Source of the DNA: Turneriella parva DSM 21527
Lineage (GTDB): Bacteria > Spirochaetota > Leptospiria > Turneriellales > Turneriellaceae
Length of the DNA stretch: 64,000 nucleotides
Direction of reading: 5' to 3'
Assembly: GCF_000266885.1 (NCBI RefSeq)
Contig: NC_018020.1
Span: forward strand, 744,001 to 808,000
The position numbers were made by a program, and so were the translations under genes. The number at the start of each line of letters is the position of its first letter. Position 1 is the stretch's first letter. Below the pieces are notes generated by a model. It made no database searches, was not told the DNA's origin, and was given only the letters and a program-made list of their open reading frames with translations. Below are positions 25,920 through 34,636 of the stretch, one piece after another.

Positions 25920-28340
25920 TCAGACAAATAACTGCTCAAATTCGGTCAGGGCCACAGGCCGGCTGAAAAAATATCCCTGATAGGCATGGCAGCCCATTTT
26001 CGCGAGCAGGTGCAGCTGCGCCTCTTCTTCAACACCTTCTGCGATAACACTCAGGTTCAGGTTCTCGGCCATGCCGATAATCGTTCTGACGAGGGTCGCG
26101 TCGTTCTTCTCGCGCGCGACGTCGCGCACAAATGACTGGTCGATCTTCAGCTGGCTGAGCGGCAGGCGCTTCAAGTAGCTCAGCGACGAATACCCTGTCC
26201 CGAAATCGTCGAGACTGAAGCTGACACCTGATTCGCGCAGCATCGCCATCTTTTCAAGTGCAACTTCGATGTTATCAAGCATGAGGCTCTCGGTAATTTC
26301 TAGCTTCAACAAAGTGGGATCTATCTGCCAACGGGTTATGGCTTCGCTGACGAAATCGACAAAACTCTGATCGTGAAACTGTCTGGGGCTGACATTGATC
26401 GCCAGCACCAGATTTCTGAATTTTTCATTTCCCTGCCATGATTTCAGCTGGCGGCAGGCAGTCTCGATAATCCATTTGCCGATTTCGACGATATCGCCCG
26501 TCTCTTCGGCGACGGCAATAAATTCACCCGGCAGAATCAACCCCCGCTGCGGGTGCAGCCAGCGCACGAGCACCTCAGCGCCGAAAATGCGGCGGTCGTT
26601 ATTGTACTGCGCCTGCAGATGCAGAACAAACTGGCTTTTCTGCACCGCACGGCGCAGGTCACCTTCGAGCGCGAGCCGCTCTTCGACCTGTTTTTGCATG
26701 TCGACGTCGAAATTGCGTTGCCGGTTCTTGCCTGCGAGCTTGGCCTGGTACATTGCTATATCCGCCCGTTTGAGCAACTCTTCGGGCGTGTGTATATGGC
26801 CATATAAAAGCGTCATGCCGATGCTCACCGTGTTCTGAAAGAACTGACCGCGCTGGTGAGGGTTCTCAATCGGGTCTCGCAGGGCGCTGAGAATCTTTTC
26901 ACCGATGAGCTCAGCGCTTTTACCGGCCTGCGTCAGCGACTCGCTGAGGTTTTCAGCGATCACGACAAATTCGTCGCCGCCCCAGCGCGCAACGGTATCG
27001 CCCTCGCCGACGCAAGCCGTAATGCGCTCTGCGACAACGGTTAACAGGTAATCGCCGCTTGCATGGCCACTGGAATCATTGATATTCTTGAAATTGTCTA
27101 CGTCTATAAAGAAGAGGGCGCTATACTTATGGTCGCGTTCGCTGGTGGCAATCGCATGGCGCAACCGGTCTTGAAATAATTTACGGTTGGGTAGACCGGT
27201 AAGATTATCGTACAGGGCAAGACTCTGTATGATCGCCTGCGCTTTTCGCCGCTCGCGAATATCAATCATGGTGCCGCGAATGAAGATACCATCGGCGGTT
27301 TCGAGTCTTTGCAGCCTTACCTCGCAGGGCAATAAGACACCGTCGCGATCATGGTGCAACCATTCGAATACGGGCGTTTCCCCTGCAATCGCACTGGCAA
27401 TATATTCGCGCGCGAGTTCAGCTGACTCTCGGCCATTTTCCTGTTTTTGCGGACTGAGATCGATCGGGCCGATTTGCAGCAATTCTTGCGCAGTGTATCC
27501 CAATAGCTTTTCTGCCTGCGGGTTGACGTCAATGAACTTGCCGCTTTCGATATCGAGCAAGACAATCGCCTCAGGTGCGCTATCGACGAGTTGCCGGTAT
27601 TTCAGCTCGCTGGCCGCCGCGATGTCTGAAAGTCGGCGCAACCGCACTGCGCCTGATTCGAGTGAGTCGACGAGGCCGCCGATGAGCACGGTGAGCATCG
27701 ACCCGACAGTGACAAAGACAATGGCTGACTTCAACCACGCCAAAAAGATTGTTTCATCGGCAAGCGGCGCCGTCTGGGGAAATATTCTGCCAGTCTGTGC
27801 GAGATGACCATAAAGCAGAATTAGCGCCGCATCGATGGCGATGAGCGCGAATGCAGAACGGCGGTTGAAAAAAGCGGCACTCACCATGACACCGGCGCCG
27901 GCAATGCTGAGCGCTGTGTAGCGCAGGCCGATCAGCAGGGGAAAGTACATGCCGACAATTGTCAGCTCGGCAATCAGCACCACACCCTTGAGCTGCCAGC
28001 TCGAGCGCTTACCGAGCACTGCCAGGTTGGCAAAAAGCATCACCAGCCCGAGTGTACCGCCCACGTCGAGACGCCCAACTCTGATCAGCCAAAGCCCAAT
28101 CATGAGAATGCTGCCCACCGCAACAATCCACAGGGCCTGCGTCAGCAATCTTAGCTTCCACAGGTTCTGATAGTTCTCGCCCACAATAGTCGAGGCTGAA
28201 ATTGTCGTCTGTGCCGGTAGAATCTGGCGCTTGAAGAGTTTCACCGAACCCTCTATATACGGTGCGCGCCGCTTTGTGTAAAGCCTTATAGGCAATTCTT
28301 TCCACTTCGGGCTGTGAAACCCCATTCTCCTTGACAGCAT
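25920..28340 (-). CDS. Membrane-bound GGDEF-EAL protein with PAS domain (cyclic-di-GMP turnover)
   Basis: An 806-residue protein. Residues about 65-215 carry five or six membrane segments, followed by a PAS domain (KYRQLVDSAPEAIVLLD, about 245-365), a GGDEF domain (active-site RWGGDEFVV near 460) and an EAL domain. The EAL catalytic set is intact although the name motif reads EVL: AEVLVRW, AINVSPRQF, LEITESLML, DDFGTGYSSL, LKIDQSFVRDV and AEGVEEEAQ. The cyclase side keeps its active site, but the inhibitory RxxD site reads GEGD, so product inhibition is probably lost. It could both make and break cyclic-di-GMP. The gene is divergent from the ArsC-like gene. Confidence 0.93.
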   Translation of the reverse strand: MLSRRMGFHSPKWKELPIRLYTKRRAPYIEGSVKLFKRQILPAQTTISASTIVGENYQNLWKLRLLTQALWIVAVGSILMIGLWLIRVGRLDVGGTLGLVMLFANLAVLGKRSSWQLKGVVLIAELTIVGMYFPLLIGLRYTALSIAGAGVMVSAAFFNRRSAFALIAIDAALILLYGHLAQTGRIFPQTAPLADETIFLAWLKSAIVFVTVGSMLTVLIGGLVDSLESGAVRLRRLSDIAAASELKYRQLVDSAPEAIVLLDIESGKFIDVNPQAEKLLGYTAQELLQIGPIDLSPQKQENGRESAELAREYIASAIAGETPVFEWLHHDRDGVLLPCEVRLQRLETADGIFIRGTMIDIRERRKAQAIIQSLALYDNLTGLPNRKLFQDRLRHAIATSERDHKYSALFFIDVDNFKNINDSSGHASGDYLLTVVAERITACVGEGDTVARWGGDEFVVIAENLSESLTQAGKSAELIGEKILSALRDPIENPHQRGQFFQNTVSIGMTLLYGHIHTPEELLKRADIAMYQAKLAGKNRQRNFDVDMQKQVEERLALEGDLRRAVQKSQFVLHLQAQYNNDRRIFGAEVLVRWLHPQRGLILPGEFIAVAEETGDIVEIGKWIIETACRQLKSWQGNEKFRNLVLAINVSPRQFHDQSFVDFVSEAITRWQIDPTLLKLEITESLMLDNIEVALEKMAMLRESGVSFSLDDFGTGYSSLSYLKRLPLSQLKIDQSFVRDVAREKNDATLVRTIIGMAENLNLSVIAEGVEEEAQLHLLAKMGCHAYQGYFFSRPVALTEFEQLFV

Positions 28341-28364
28341 GTCTAAATCGCGTTTTCTGTCGAT

Positions 28365-28772
28365 ATGGCGAAACTTTCAGGCGCTCCCCCGCAGGGGACT
28401 GCGAACGGAAACGCGGGTGCACACGCAAAAGTAACTATTTACTATAACCCGAAATGCCGCAAAAGCCGCGAAGCGCTTCAGATCATCAAAGAAAAGGGCA
28501 TTGACCCTGAAATTCGCAACTACATGGAAGAACCACCCACGAAGGCAGAACTTTCTGAAGTGCTGCGCAAAATGGGCCGCCGCCCGCGCGACATCTTTCG
28601 TAAGTCTGAACCGCTCTATAAAGACCTCGGGCTGAAAAACAAAGACCTGACCGACGACGAGCTGCTGAGTTATCTCAACGAATATCCCATTCTTATCGAA
28701 CGCCCGATCGTGGTGAAAGGCCAGCGCGCAGTGCTTGGTCGCCCCCCCGAAGACGTTCGCCGCATCATCTGA
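28365..28772 (+). CDS. ArsC/Spx-family thioredoxin-fold protein
   Basis: A 135-residue protein. After a 22-residue Gly/Ala-rich leader it begins KVTIYYNPKCRKSREAL, with the active-site Cys of the ArsC family, and ends PILIERPIVVKGQRAVLGRP, the family's conserved C-terminal segment. It may be a glutaredoxin-dependent arsenate reductase, but many such proteins have other redox roles, and there is no ars operon here. Start at ATG 28365. It leads the CoaB, nucleosidase-like and EamA genes. Confidence 0.8.
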   Translation: MAKLSGAPPQGTANGNAGAHAKVTIYYNPKCRKSREALQIIKEKGIDPEIRNYMEEPPTKAELSEVLRKMGRRPRDIFRKSEPLYKDLGLKNKDLTDDELLSYLNEYPILIERPIVVKGQRAVLGRPPEDVRRII

Positions 28773-28798
28773 CGCGCATACCCTCGCCGGGGTAATCT

Positions 28799-29464
28799 GT
28801 GAAAACAAAAATCATAGTTACCTCGGGTCCGACGCGTGAGCACTTCGACCCGATCCGTTTTTTATCAAACCCGAGTACGGGCCGCATGGGCCACTCGATC
28901 GCTGCGGCCGCTGTTGCCACCGGGCAGTTCGAAGTCGTCTACATCGCCGGCCCTGTGCCCGTCGAATTTGCGACTGTCACCGGCGCACAGAATTTCAGCG
29001 TCACAAGCACAGATGAAATGCAGGCAGCTGTCGGCGACCACCTCTCAGGGGGATGTATACTTGTCATGGCAGCGGCGCCTGCCGATTACAAACCGCAGTT
29101 TCGTTCACCGGTCAAAATCAAAAAAACGGAAAATCCGCAGATTAACCTCGTGCCCAACCCAGACATCTTAAAGACCATGGCTGCACGCAATCGATCGCTG
29201 TCCCCGCGCGCAATTCTGATCGGTTTTGCAGCTGAGACGCACGAGACCGAAAAATATGCGCTCGGTAAACTGAAAGACAAAGAACTCGACATGATCTTCT
29301 TGAACGACGTGTCGAAGACCGGTGCTGGCTTTGCATCGACAACCAATGAATTTACTGTGTTTTACCGCGATGGCCGGCGTGAAGAACTCGCCAACGCGCC
29401 GAAAGAACAACTCGGCAGAACCATTATCGGCTGCATCGCCAGCTACGCCGGTTTAAACCTGTGA
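28799..29464 (+). CDS. coaB: Phosphopantothenate-cysteine ligase domain protein (CoaB)
   Basis: A 221-residue CoaB domain without the CoaC decarboxylase usually fused to it. It joins cysteine to 4'-phosphopantothenate in coenzyme A synthesis. Visible signatures are VTSGPTREHFDPIRFLSNPS near the N-terminus, a Rossmann-type stretch, ILVMAAAPADYKP, and the lysine-rich KIKKTENPQINLVPNPDIL. Translation begins at a GTG (28799). A separate coaC gene elsewhere would be expected. The next gene begins inside its stop codon (GTGA). Confidence 0.88.
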   Translation: MKTKIIVTSGPTREHFDPIRFLSNPSTGRMGHSIAAAAVATGQFEVVYIAGPVPVEFATVTGAQNFSVTSTDEMQAAVGDHLSGGCILVMAAAPADYKPQFRSPVKIKKTENPQINLVPNPDILKTMAARNRSLSPRAILIGFAAETHETEKYALGKLKDKELDMIFLNDVSKTGAGFASTTNEFTVFYRDGRREELANAPKEQLGRTIIGCIASYAGLNL

Positions 29465-30144
29465 TCGCGCTGCTGGTCGCAACCCGCGCCGAAGCGCACT
29501 TTTTTCTGAAAGAAATGCGCGGCGTAAAGTCAGCCGGCATCTTCCATTACCGCGGCCAATTCGCCGGCAAGAGTGCTGCCCTCTTTCTCACGCGGCCCGG
29601 AGTGCACTCGCGCGAACAGGTGAGGCGTTTTCTGCGACTGCACCGCTACGACGCCATCATCAATTGTGGATCATGCGCAAGCCTAACAGCTGAAATGGCG
29701 CACCTGCATAGCGCTCTTGTCGGTGCAGTCGTTTCTCCCGGGCATAAGTGGCTGACAATTGCCACGGGCGTACGCAAGTGCGTAAGCGTTAGCCATCTCG
29801 TCGCCGATGATGATTCGAAGGCATTGCTGCGCGAAACGTCCGGCGCTGATATTCTCGATATGGAAACGTACACAATCGCCGGCATCACGGCTGAAAAAGA
29901 ATTTGCTGCAGTGCCATTCTATGCTCTGCGTGTCGTCGACGACCTTGCAGGCGAAGAGCTTTACCTGAAAAAAGAGCAGATGCTGCGCGAGATGACCTTA
30001 CGCAGACCCACCGGTCGCCCGACTCTTCGCGACATTCTGCGCCTCGGCATCTGGGACTACTCACGCATTCTCTGGCGCCGGCACCGGGTCGCACGCGCCA
30101 TCGCCGCTGCCGCAGAGAGGCTCGTGGTTAACCTTAAGTCTTAA
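29461..30144 (+). CDS. Nucleoside phosphorylase/nucleosidase-like protein
   Basis: A 227-residue protein with the PNP/MTA-nucleosidase fold. Clues are MIALLVATRAEAHFFLKEM at the N-terminus, an INCGSCASLTAEM glycine-containing loop like the IGTAG loop of the family, and ILDMETYTIAGITAE, which corresponds to the substrate-binding M-E motif. It is divergent from the well-known members, and the substrate could be methylthioadenosine, adenosylhomocysteine or futalosine-type. It starts with GTG overlapping the CoaB stop and ends overlapping the start of the transporter gene (TAATG). Confidence 0.65.
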   Translation: MIALLVATRAEAHFFLKEMRGVKSAGIFHYRGQFAGKSAALFLTRPGVHSREQVRRFLRLHRYDAIINCGSCASLTAEMAHLHSALVGAVVSPGHKWLTIATGVRKCVSVSHLVADDDSKALLRETSGADILDMETYTIAGITAEKEFAAVPFYALRVVDDLAGEELYLKKEQMLREMTLRRPTGRPTLRDILRLGIWDYSRILWRRHRVARAIAAAAERLVVNLKS

Positions 30145-31028
30145 TGCAGCACCGCCATCACCTGCGCGGCATTTTCTTTATTCTTTGCTCGGCGCTGCTT
30201 TTCTATCTCGCAACATTCTTCGTGCGCCTCGCAAGCACAGAGTTCTCTGCCCCAGGTTCGTGGTATACGGTTGCCCGGTTTGCGCTCGGGCTACCCTTGT
30301 TCTATATGTTTTTTCACCGGCGTCGGGTCGCGGTACAGAACCGGCTGTGGCTCAGCCTGCGCGCAGCCTGCAATGTGCTTGCGGTGGTTTTCTTTCTCTA
30401 CGCAGCGCATTTCGGCTCTGTGATGAACGCCAATGTACTCAATATGACTTACCCGGCATTCGTGGCGTTACTTTCACCGATCTTTATTGGTGAGAAAAAC
30501 AGGGTGACCGCATGGCTTTCGGTCGTTGCCGCAATCACCGGTGCAGCACTCATCACTACCGGCGGCGCGGCGCTGCAATTTCAGAAAGCAGACATATTGG
30601 GCCTTGCTTCGGGCGTCACTGCCGGCGTGGGCGTCATGAGTCTTCGCCAGATTCGCAAGACAGACTCGACCTTCAATGTACTCTACTATACATTCCTGTT
30701 AGGTACCTTCGTGACGGTGCTGCTGGTTGTCGCCGAAACACTTTTGACCCCGGTCAGCGATTACAGTGCAGCGAGTATGAAATTCTGGCTGCTTCTGCTC
30801 GCTTCAGGTGTGTGCGGCGTCATCGGCCAATGGGTCTTCACTTACGGGTTCGCCTGGGTGGGCGCTGTTGAAGGCTCTATACTATCTTCAACGCGCATTC
30901 TGATTGCCCTGGCTTTCGGCCTTTTCTACTTTAACGAAGCCTTCACGTACAGCGCAGGTCTGGGCGCGATTCTCGTGCTGGCGTCGAATGTTTTGCTGTC
31001 TCTGGGCCACCCCAAACAAAAAAGTTGA
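30144..31028 (+). CDS. EamA/DMT-family transporter
   Basis: A 294-residue membrane protein with ten hydrophobic segments in two halves, as in EamA (drug/metabolite transporter) proteins. The first half includes ALLFYLATFFVRLAS and ANVLNMTYPAFVALLSPIFI; the second includes GQWVFTYGFAWVGAVEGSIL. Members export or import small metabolites. It follows the nucleosidase-like gene with a one-base overlap, which hints at metabolite movement linked to that enzyme, but this is inference. Confidence 0.85.
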   Translation: MQHRHHLRGIFFILCSALLFYLATFFVRLASTEFSAPGSWYTVARFALGLPLFYMFFHRRRVAVQNRLWLSLRAACNVLAVVFFLYAAHFGSVMNANVLNMTYPAFVALLSPIFIGEKNRVTAWLSVVAAITGAALITTGGAALQFQKADILGLASGVTAGVGVMSLRQIRKTDSTFNVLYYTFLLGTFVTVLLVVAETLLTPVSDYSAASMKFWLLLLASGVCGVIGQWVFTYGFAWVGAVEGSILSSTRILIALAFGLFYFNEAFTYSAGLGAILVLASNVLLSLGHPKQKS

Positions 31029-31054
31029 CCCCAACGCCCAGAATTGTATAACCT

Positions 31055-31423
31055 ATGCCTATGCGACAAGTCTTTGCTTTGGCAGCCTTAACCTTAACTT
31101 ATTCCCTGTTCGCGTTTGGCGCCGAAGTTGTGCGCCTCGTGCGCGAACCTGGCACAATCGCCCTGTCGATTGAGAAGGGTTATGGGGTACAGAAAGATGG
31201 CAAACATGAACTGACGATCAGTTCGGTAACTACGGGCAAAACACTCAAAGTCGTTAAGGCATTCAAAGGCGCAACAGCGAAAGAAGACGCGAAGTATTTC
31301 AGCCAGCTCAAGGGTATTGAACTGCCCGCCGAATCGGGCCCGATTCGAATCACGGGCCGTATATTCTACTGCAGTTTCGAACAGAAGTTCTGCTCAGTGC
31401 AACGCGTGAACAAAGAGCTCTGA
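31055..31423 (+). CDS. Small exported protein, unknown function
   Basis: A 122-residue protein with a signal peptide (ALAALTLTYSLFAFGA). The mature part is beta-rich and holds two Cys near the end (IFYCSFEQKFCSVQRV) that could form a disulphide. Two ATG codons six bases apart could both serve as start. Probably transcribed with the EamA gene 26 bases upstream. No family recognised. Confidence 0.6.
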   Translation: MPMRQVFALAALTLTYSLFAFGAEVVRLVREPGTIALSIEKGYGVQKDGKHELTISSVTTGKTLKVVKAFKGATAKEDAKYFSQLKGIELPAESGPIRITGRIFYCSFEQKFCSVQRVNKEL

Positions 31424-31453
31424 AAAACTTCTGAAAAAGCAACCAATCAGAAC

Positions 31454-31696
31454 CTATTCGACTTCAACCCGCGCCGCGAGCTCGCCCACTTTCGGGTGAG
31501 CCTTCTCGGCGATACAGATCTCTACCAGTTTTCCCTCTTTCGGCGCCTCAAGGGCAAACGCTGCCTTGTCTGTGACCAGTTCGCAGAGCTCATCACCCGC
31601 GCTGAAAGTGTCGCCCGGCTGCTTGTTCCATTTAACGAGTTCAATACCGTCGTTGCCGCCAATATCGGGAATCTTCAGCTCAATGATGCGCGCCAT
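31454..31696 (-). CDS. Free-standing lipoyl/biotinyl carrier domain
   Basis: An 80-residue protein that is nothing but a lipoyl domain: LKIPDIGGNDGIELVKWNKQ, the attachment lysine in ELVTDKAAFALEAP, and a closing GKLVEICIAEKAHPKVGE. In 2-oxo acid dehydrogenase complexes this domain is fused to the E2 acyltransferase, which is absent here. It starts at ATG 31694-31696, 40 bases after the adenylate cyclase stop on the same strand. It may serve as a separate lipoate carrier. Confidence 0.85.
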   Translation of the reverse strand: MARIIELKIPDIGGNDGIELVKWNKQPGDTFSAGDELCELVTDKAAFALEAPKEGKLVEICIAEKAHPKVGELAARVEVE

Positions 31697-31736
31697 GAAT
31701 TCGCGTTGTTTTTGTGTGACACCCGTAAACAACAAT

Positions 31737-32981
31737 TCAGGCGTCGATTGTCCACAGCGCAAGTGGCTGTTCGCGCCCTTTGACCTGCGCTTCGCCAATG
31801 CGGCGACAACGCGCCTGCACCGCAGACGATGCGGCGCGGTAAATGGAATCTGAAAACACCAGATCGGTTTTCAGCTCTTTGCACAGCCCTTCAATACGCG
31901 AGGCCGAGTTCACCGCGTCGCCGATCACCGTGAAATCTTTGCGCTCAGCACTGCCAATCGCCCCCTGAACAACCTCGCCATAGTGCAGGCCTATGCCATT
32001 TCGAATCTCGCTGAGTCCGGCCGCGCTGCGCCGGGCGTTCAGCTCGTTCAGCGCGGCGCGCATCAGCAGTGCCGCAGCCAACGCTGCGTCGCAGGCGTTT
32101 TCGACGGGCATAACTCCCCCGAAAACTGCCATGATGGCATCGCCGATAAATTTATCGATCGTGCCGCCTGCCGCATTGATCGCGCGCACCATCGCGTCGA
32201 GGTATTCGTTAAGATATTCGACGACGTGCTCAGGCGCAACTTTCTCGCTGAAACTTGTAAAGCCGCGAATGTCGCAAAACAGAATCGCGACGGTCTTTTT
32301 TTCGCCCGCGCTCACATGCCCCGCTGAAAGCAAAATCTTGTCTTTGACTTCGTTCGAGACGAACTGGCCGAAAAGCCGCGACACCATCAAGGTTTCGCGC
32401 TGCTTTTCGAGCGAATCTTCAATGAGATTACGCACGTGACGACTGACTATCCCGATTGTCATGCCAGTCATCGCCATCATCAGCGACTTGAAATGGTAGA
32501 AACTCTCTTGCGTCAGATCTTGCAGAAGCAACGCATCAGGATGTTTAACGAGCGCAAGGCTTTCAACCGCAAGATGGGCGGCTACGCTGTATTGTATGGC
32601 TGAAAAAATACCTGCGACAAGCGACAACCTGAAATCGAACGCGAAACCTGTAAGCACAATCAGAAAAAAATAGAGATATCCCGGCGGGCCCGTGATATAG
32701 GTCGCTGTGCCCGAAGGTAGCATAAACCACGCGATCACATAGATCGACGTTGGCAGTGTGCAGAATCCCAGCATGACAAACCAGGTGCTGCGGCTTTGAA
32801 TACGCCGCGCTCGCGCCAAAAGCCATACCGCGCCCGAATAGGCACCACCGATGATAGTCCACAGAATGGGCACGTCGATACCCTTGACGAGGCCTGCCAG
32901 CGTCATAGCATAAAGAACTCCGCCACAAACGAAGCCCATAAGGCATGAAGCGAGTGACCCTTTTTTGAGGGTGTCGTTCAT
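31737..32981 (-). CDS. Membrane-anchored class III adenylate cyclase
   Basis: A 414-residue protein with about six membrane segments in the first 210 residues and a class III cyclase domain after about 260. The metal-binding Asp are in AILFCDIRGFTSFSE and FIGDAIMAVFG; a Lys (TIDKFIGD) and an Asp (KDFTVIGDAVNSASR) fit ATP as substrate. The frame stays open upstream to 33179, but that part would read through a canonical terminator of the preceding gene at 33070-33096. I therefore place the start at the ATG at 32979-32981 (MNDTLKKG); a nearby GTG is also possible. Confidence 0.9.
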   Translation of the reverse strand: MNDTLKKGSLASCLMGFVCGGVLYAMTLAGLVKGIDVPILWTIIGGAYSGAVWLLARARRIQSRSTWFVMLGFCTLPTSIYVIAWFMLPSGTATYITGPPGYLYFFLIVLTGFAFDFRLSLVAGIFSAIQYSVAAHLAVESLALVKHPDALLLQDLTQESFYHFKSLMMAMTGMTIGIVSRHVRNLIEDSLEKQRETLMVSRLFGQFVSNEVKDKILLSAGHVSAGEKKTVAILFCDIRGFTSFSEKVAPEHVVEYLNEYLDAMVRAINAAGGTIDKFIGDAIMAVFGGVMPVENACDAALAAALLMRAALNELNARRSAAGLSEIRNGIGLHYGEVVQGAIGSAERKDFTVIGDAVNSASRIEGLCKELKTDLVFSDSIYRAASSAVQARCRRIGEAQVKGREQPLALWTIDA

Positions 32982-33069
32982 TTGCCGGTTCACAAGCGAG
33001 TCGATGTTCTCTTGTTCGGTATGCCGCACGCGCTGCAGATAATTTGATTTATCGCGCGCTGCAAACACA

Positions 33070-33096
33070 AAAAAACCCCGCCATTTCTGGCGAGGC
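33070..33096 (-). terminator. Intrinsic terminator of the FcpA-like gene
   Basis: On the minus strand, GCCTCGCC pairs with GGCGGGGT around a 6-base loop (with G-U pairs) and is followed by a run of seven T. It lies about 90 bases after the stop of the FcpA-like gene and fits a strongly expressed single gene. Confidence 0.85.
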
Positions 33097-33186
33097 TTTC
33101 GACTATCCGGCAACCCCGTGAAGACTGTCTTAAGGTTTTCGCTTAAACGCACATCGTGTGCGGCGAAAACCTCAGACATCCATGTC

Positions 33187-34032
33187 TTACGGAGAAGGTT
33201 TCGTCGCGATGATTTCGTCGCGGTTTACGAGTTCAAGAATATGCTCGTACTCCGGAGAATCTTTCTTGTACTTCAGTTCGGTTGCACGCAGCAGGTGCTT
33301 GTTCTTGTTCTTCTTAAAGAAGATGCGTTCTGCCTCTGTGCCTTTGTTGTATTTCTCTGCTACAGCTTCTTTAAAGCCATAACCTGAGGCCAGGTATTTG
33401 TGCGGAGAAATTTCTGTTTCGAATGCGGGGTCGATCTTCAGATAGCGCTCGAGCAGGTCGATAGTCTGCGGCAGGTTGCCGAGGTCGTACTGAGCGATAA
33501 TCCAGTCGCGGTAAACCGCAGCTGTCAGATCTTTCATCTGCTGCTTTTCACGGAAAGATCGGTTCTGAATCTCGTCGAGGTGGTTGATAGCGCGTGTGAA
33601 GTAGGTAACGGCTTTGATTTTGGCACGGCCTTTTTTCTCGAGCAGAATACGCTCTTCGCGCATTTTGCGGTCGATTGTCTGCCAGTACCACTTTTCGTTC
33701 AGGTACTTTGCGTCTGCCCACTCTTCTTTGTTGCGCTGAACTTCTTCGCGCATTTTATCCAGAATTGAACGACCGGTCTGGTAGTTCGAGAGCGCGAGGC
33801 GAAATTTGTTGTTCGCGAAGTCGTCGCCGAGTTTATAGAGTTCGTCAAATGACGCAACGTAAGGGCGGTAGTCTGGGTTATACCATTTCGCCTCTTTTTC
33901 GTCCGCCGGATTGTCTTTTTTCTCGTCTTTTTTTGCGTCTGCCGCTGGCTTAGCCGCCGCAGGCTGTGCATACAGAGCTGCTGATGCTGCGAATACTGTG
34001 AGCAGCGCAACTGCTGATAATAGCTTTTTCAT
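33187..34032 (-). CDS. fcpA: FcpA-like flagellar sheath protein
   Basis: A 281-residue exported protein. A signal peptide (MKKLLSAVALLTVFAASAALYAQ) and a charged Ala/Lys linker precede an all-helical body with TPR-like repeats: FRLALSNYQTGRSILDKM, NEKWYWQTIDRKMREER, AVTYFTRAINHLDEIQNRS. This matches my memory of FcpA, the flagellar-coiling protein that coats periplasmic flagella of Leptospiraceae. A strong ribosome-binding site (AAGGAG) and own terminator point to high expression. The match is from memory, so an exported TPR protein of other function is the alternative. Confidence 0.62.
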   Translation of the reverse strand: MKKLLSAVALLTVFAASAALYAQPAAAKPAADAKKDEKKDNPADEKEAKWYNPDYRPYVASFDELYKLGDDFANNKFRLALSNYQTGRSILDKMREEVQRNKEEWADAKYLNEKWYWQTIDRKMREERILLEKKGRAKIKAVTYFTRAINHLDEIQNRSFREKQQMKDLTAAVYRDWIIAQYDLGNLPQTIDLLERYLKIDPAFETEISPHKYLASGYGFKEAVAEKYNKGTEAERIFFKKNKNKHLLRATELKYKKDSPEYEHILELVNRDEIIATKPSP

Positions 34033-34078
34033 TTCGTTCTCCTTCCGTTGCCGTTATGTCATGCCCTAAAACAGCCTG

Positions 34079-34093
34079 GGCACTTTAAGTGCC
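34079..34093. promoter_or_regulatory. Short palindrome in the leader of the FcpA-like gene
   Basis: GGCACTT-T-AAGTGCC, a perfect 7-bp inverted repeat with a one-base spacer, lies about 50 bases before the ATG. About 45 bases further upstream, TTTACG and an AT-rich GAATAT with 17-base spacing could be the promoter. It may be an operator or an mRNA leader hairpin. Confidence 0.35.
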
Positions 34094-34195
34094 TGCGTTC
34101 TGTTCAGAGCTTACTATATTCTATGTCGGCGTTCGAAACGTAAATCTTAAATCGAAATAGTGAAACTTATGTTTAGCTGCGACTGCCTCGTTATG

Positions 34196-34636
34196 TCACT
34201 TCGCGCCCGTGGTGAGCAGCTCTTCGAGCAGGCGCAGTAGATCCGTTTCTGTGACAAGGCCCTGCAATACGCCGGCCGCATCGCATACGGGTAGACATCC
34301 GACTTTATGCTTTACCATGATTTTGACCACGGTGCGCACCGAGTCTTCACTCTCGACAGTCATGGGGTCTCGGGTCATCACCTTCTCGACGGTGAGCTGG
34401 CGATCACCGACAACCGATTTTTTGCCGTCTGCCTCGTTGATAAAAACAAGCACGTTGCGCAGATCGCGGTCTGAGAGAATACCGAGCAACTTGCCCTTTG
34501 CGTCGACAACCGGCATGTGCCTGAAACGCCCCGCGATCATCGCCGTGTAGGTCGCTTCAACGTTATCGCCCGCGCGCGCGGTGACGACGTTGCGGTGCAT
34601 CAGCTCGCCGACGGTGAGGGTATCAGAATATCTCAT
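34196..34636 (-). CDS. CBS-domain pair protein
   Basis: A 146-residue protein made of two CBS units. The first is TVGELMHRNVVTARAGDNVE ... HMPVVDAKGKLLGILSDRDL, the second TVEKVMTRDPMTVESEDSVR ... CLPVCDAAGVLQGLVTETDL. CBS pairs bind adenine nucleotides and sense energy state or S-adenosyl compounds. It overlaps the chaperone-like gene upstream by four bases (ATGA), so the two are co-translated, though a functional link is unclear. Confidence 0.93.
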   Translation of the reverse strand: MRYSDTLTVGELMHRNVVTARAGDNVEATYTAMIAGRFRHMPVVDAKGKLLGILSDRDLRNVLVFINEADGKKSVVGDRQLTVEKVMTRDPMTVESEDSVRTVVKIMVKHKVGCLPVCDAAGVLQGLVTETDLLRLLEELLTTGAK

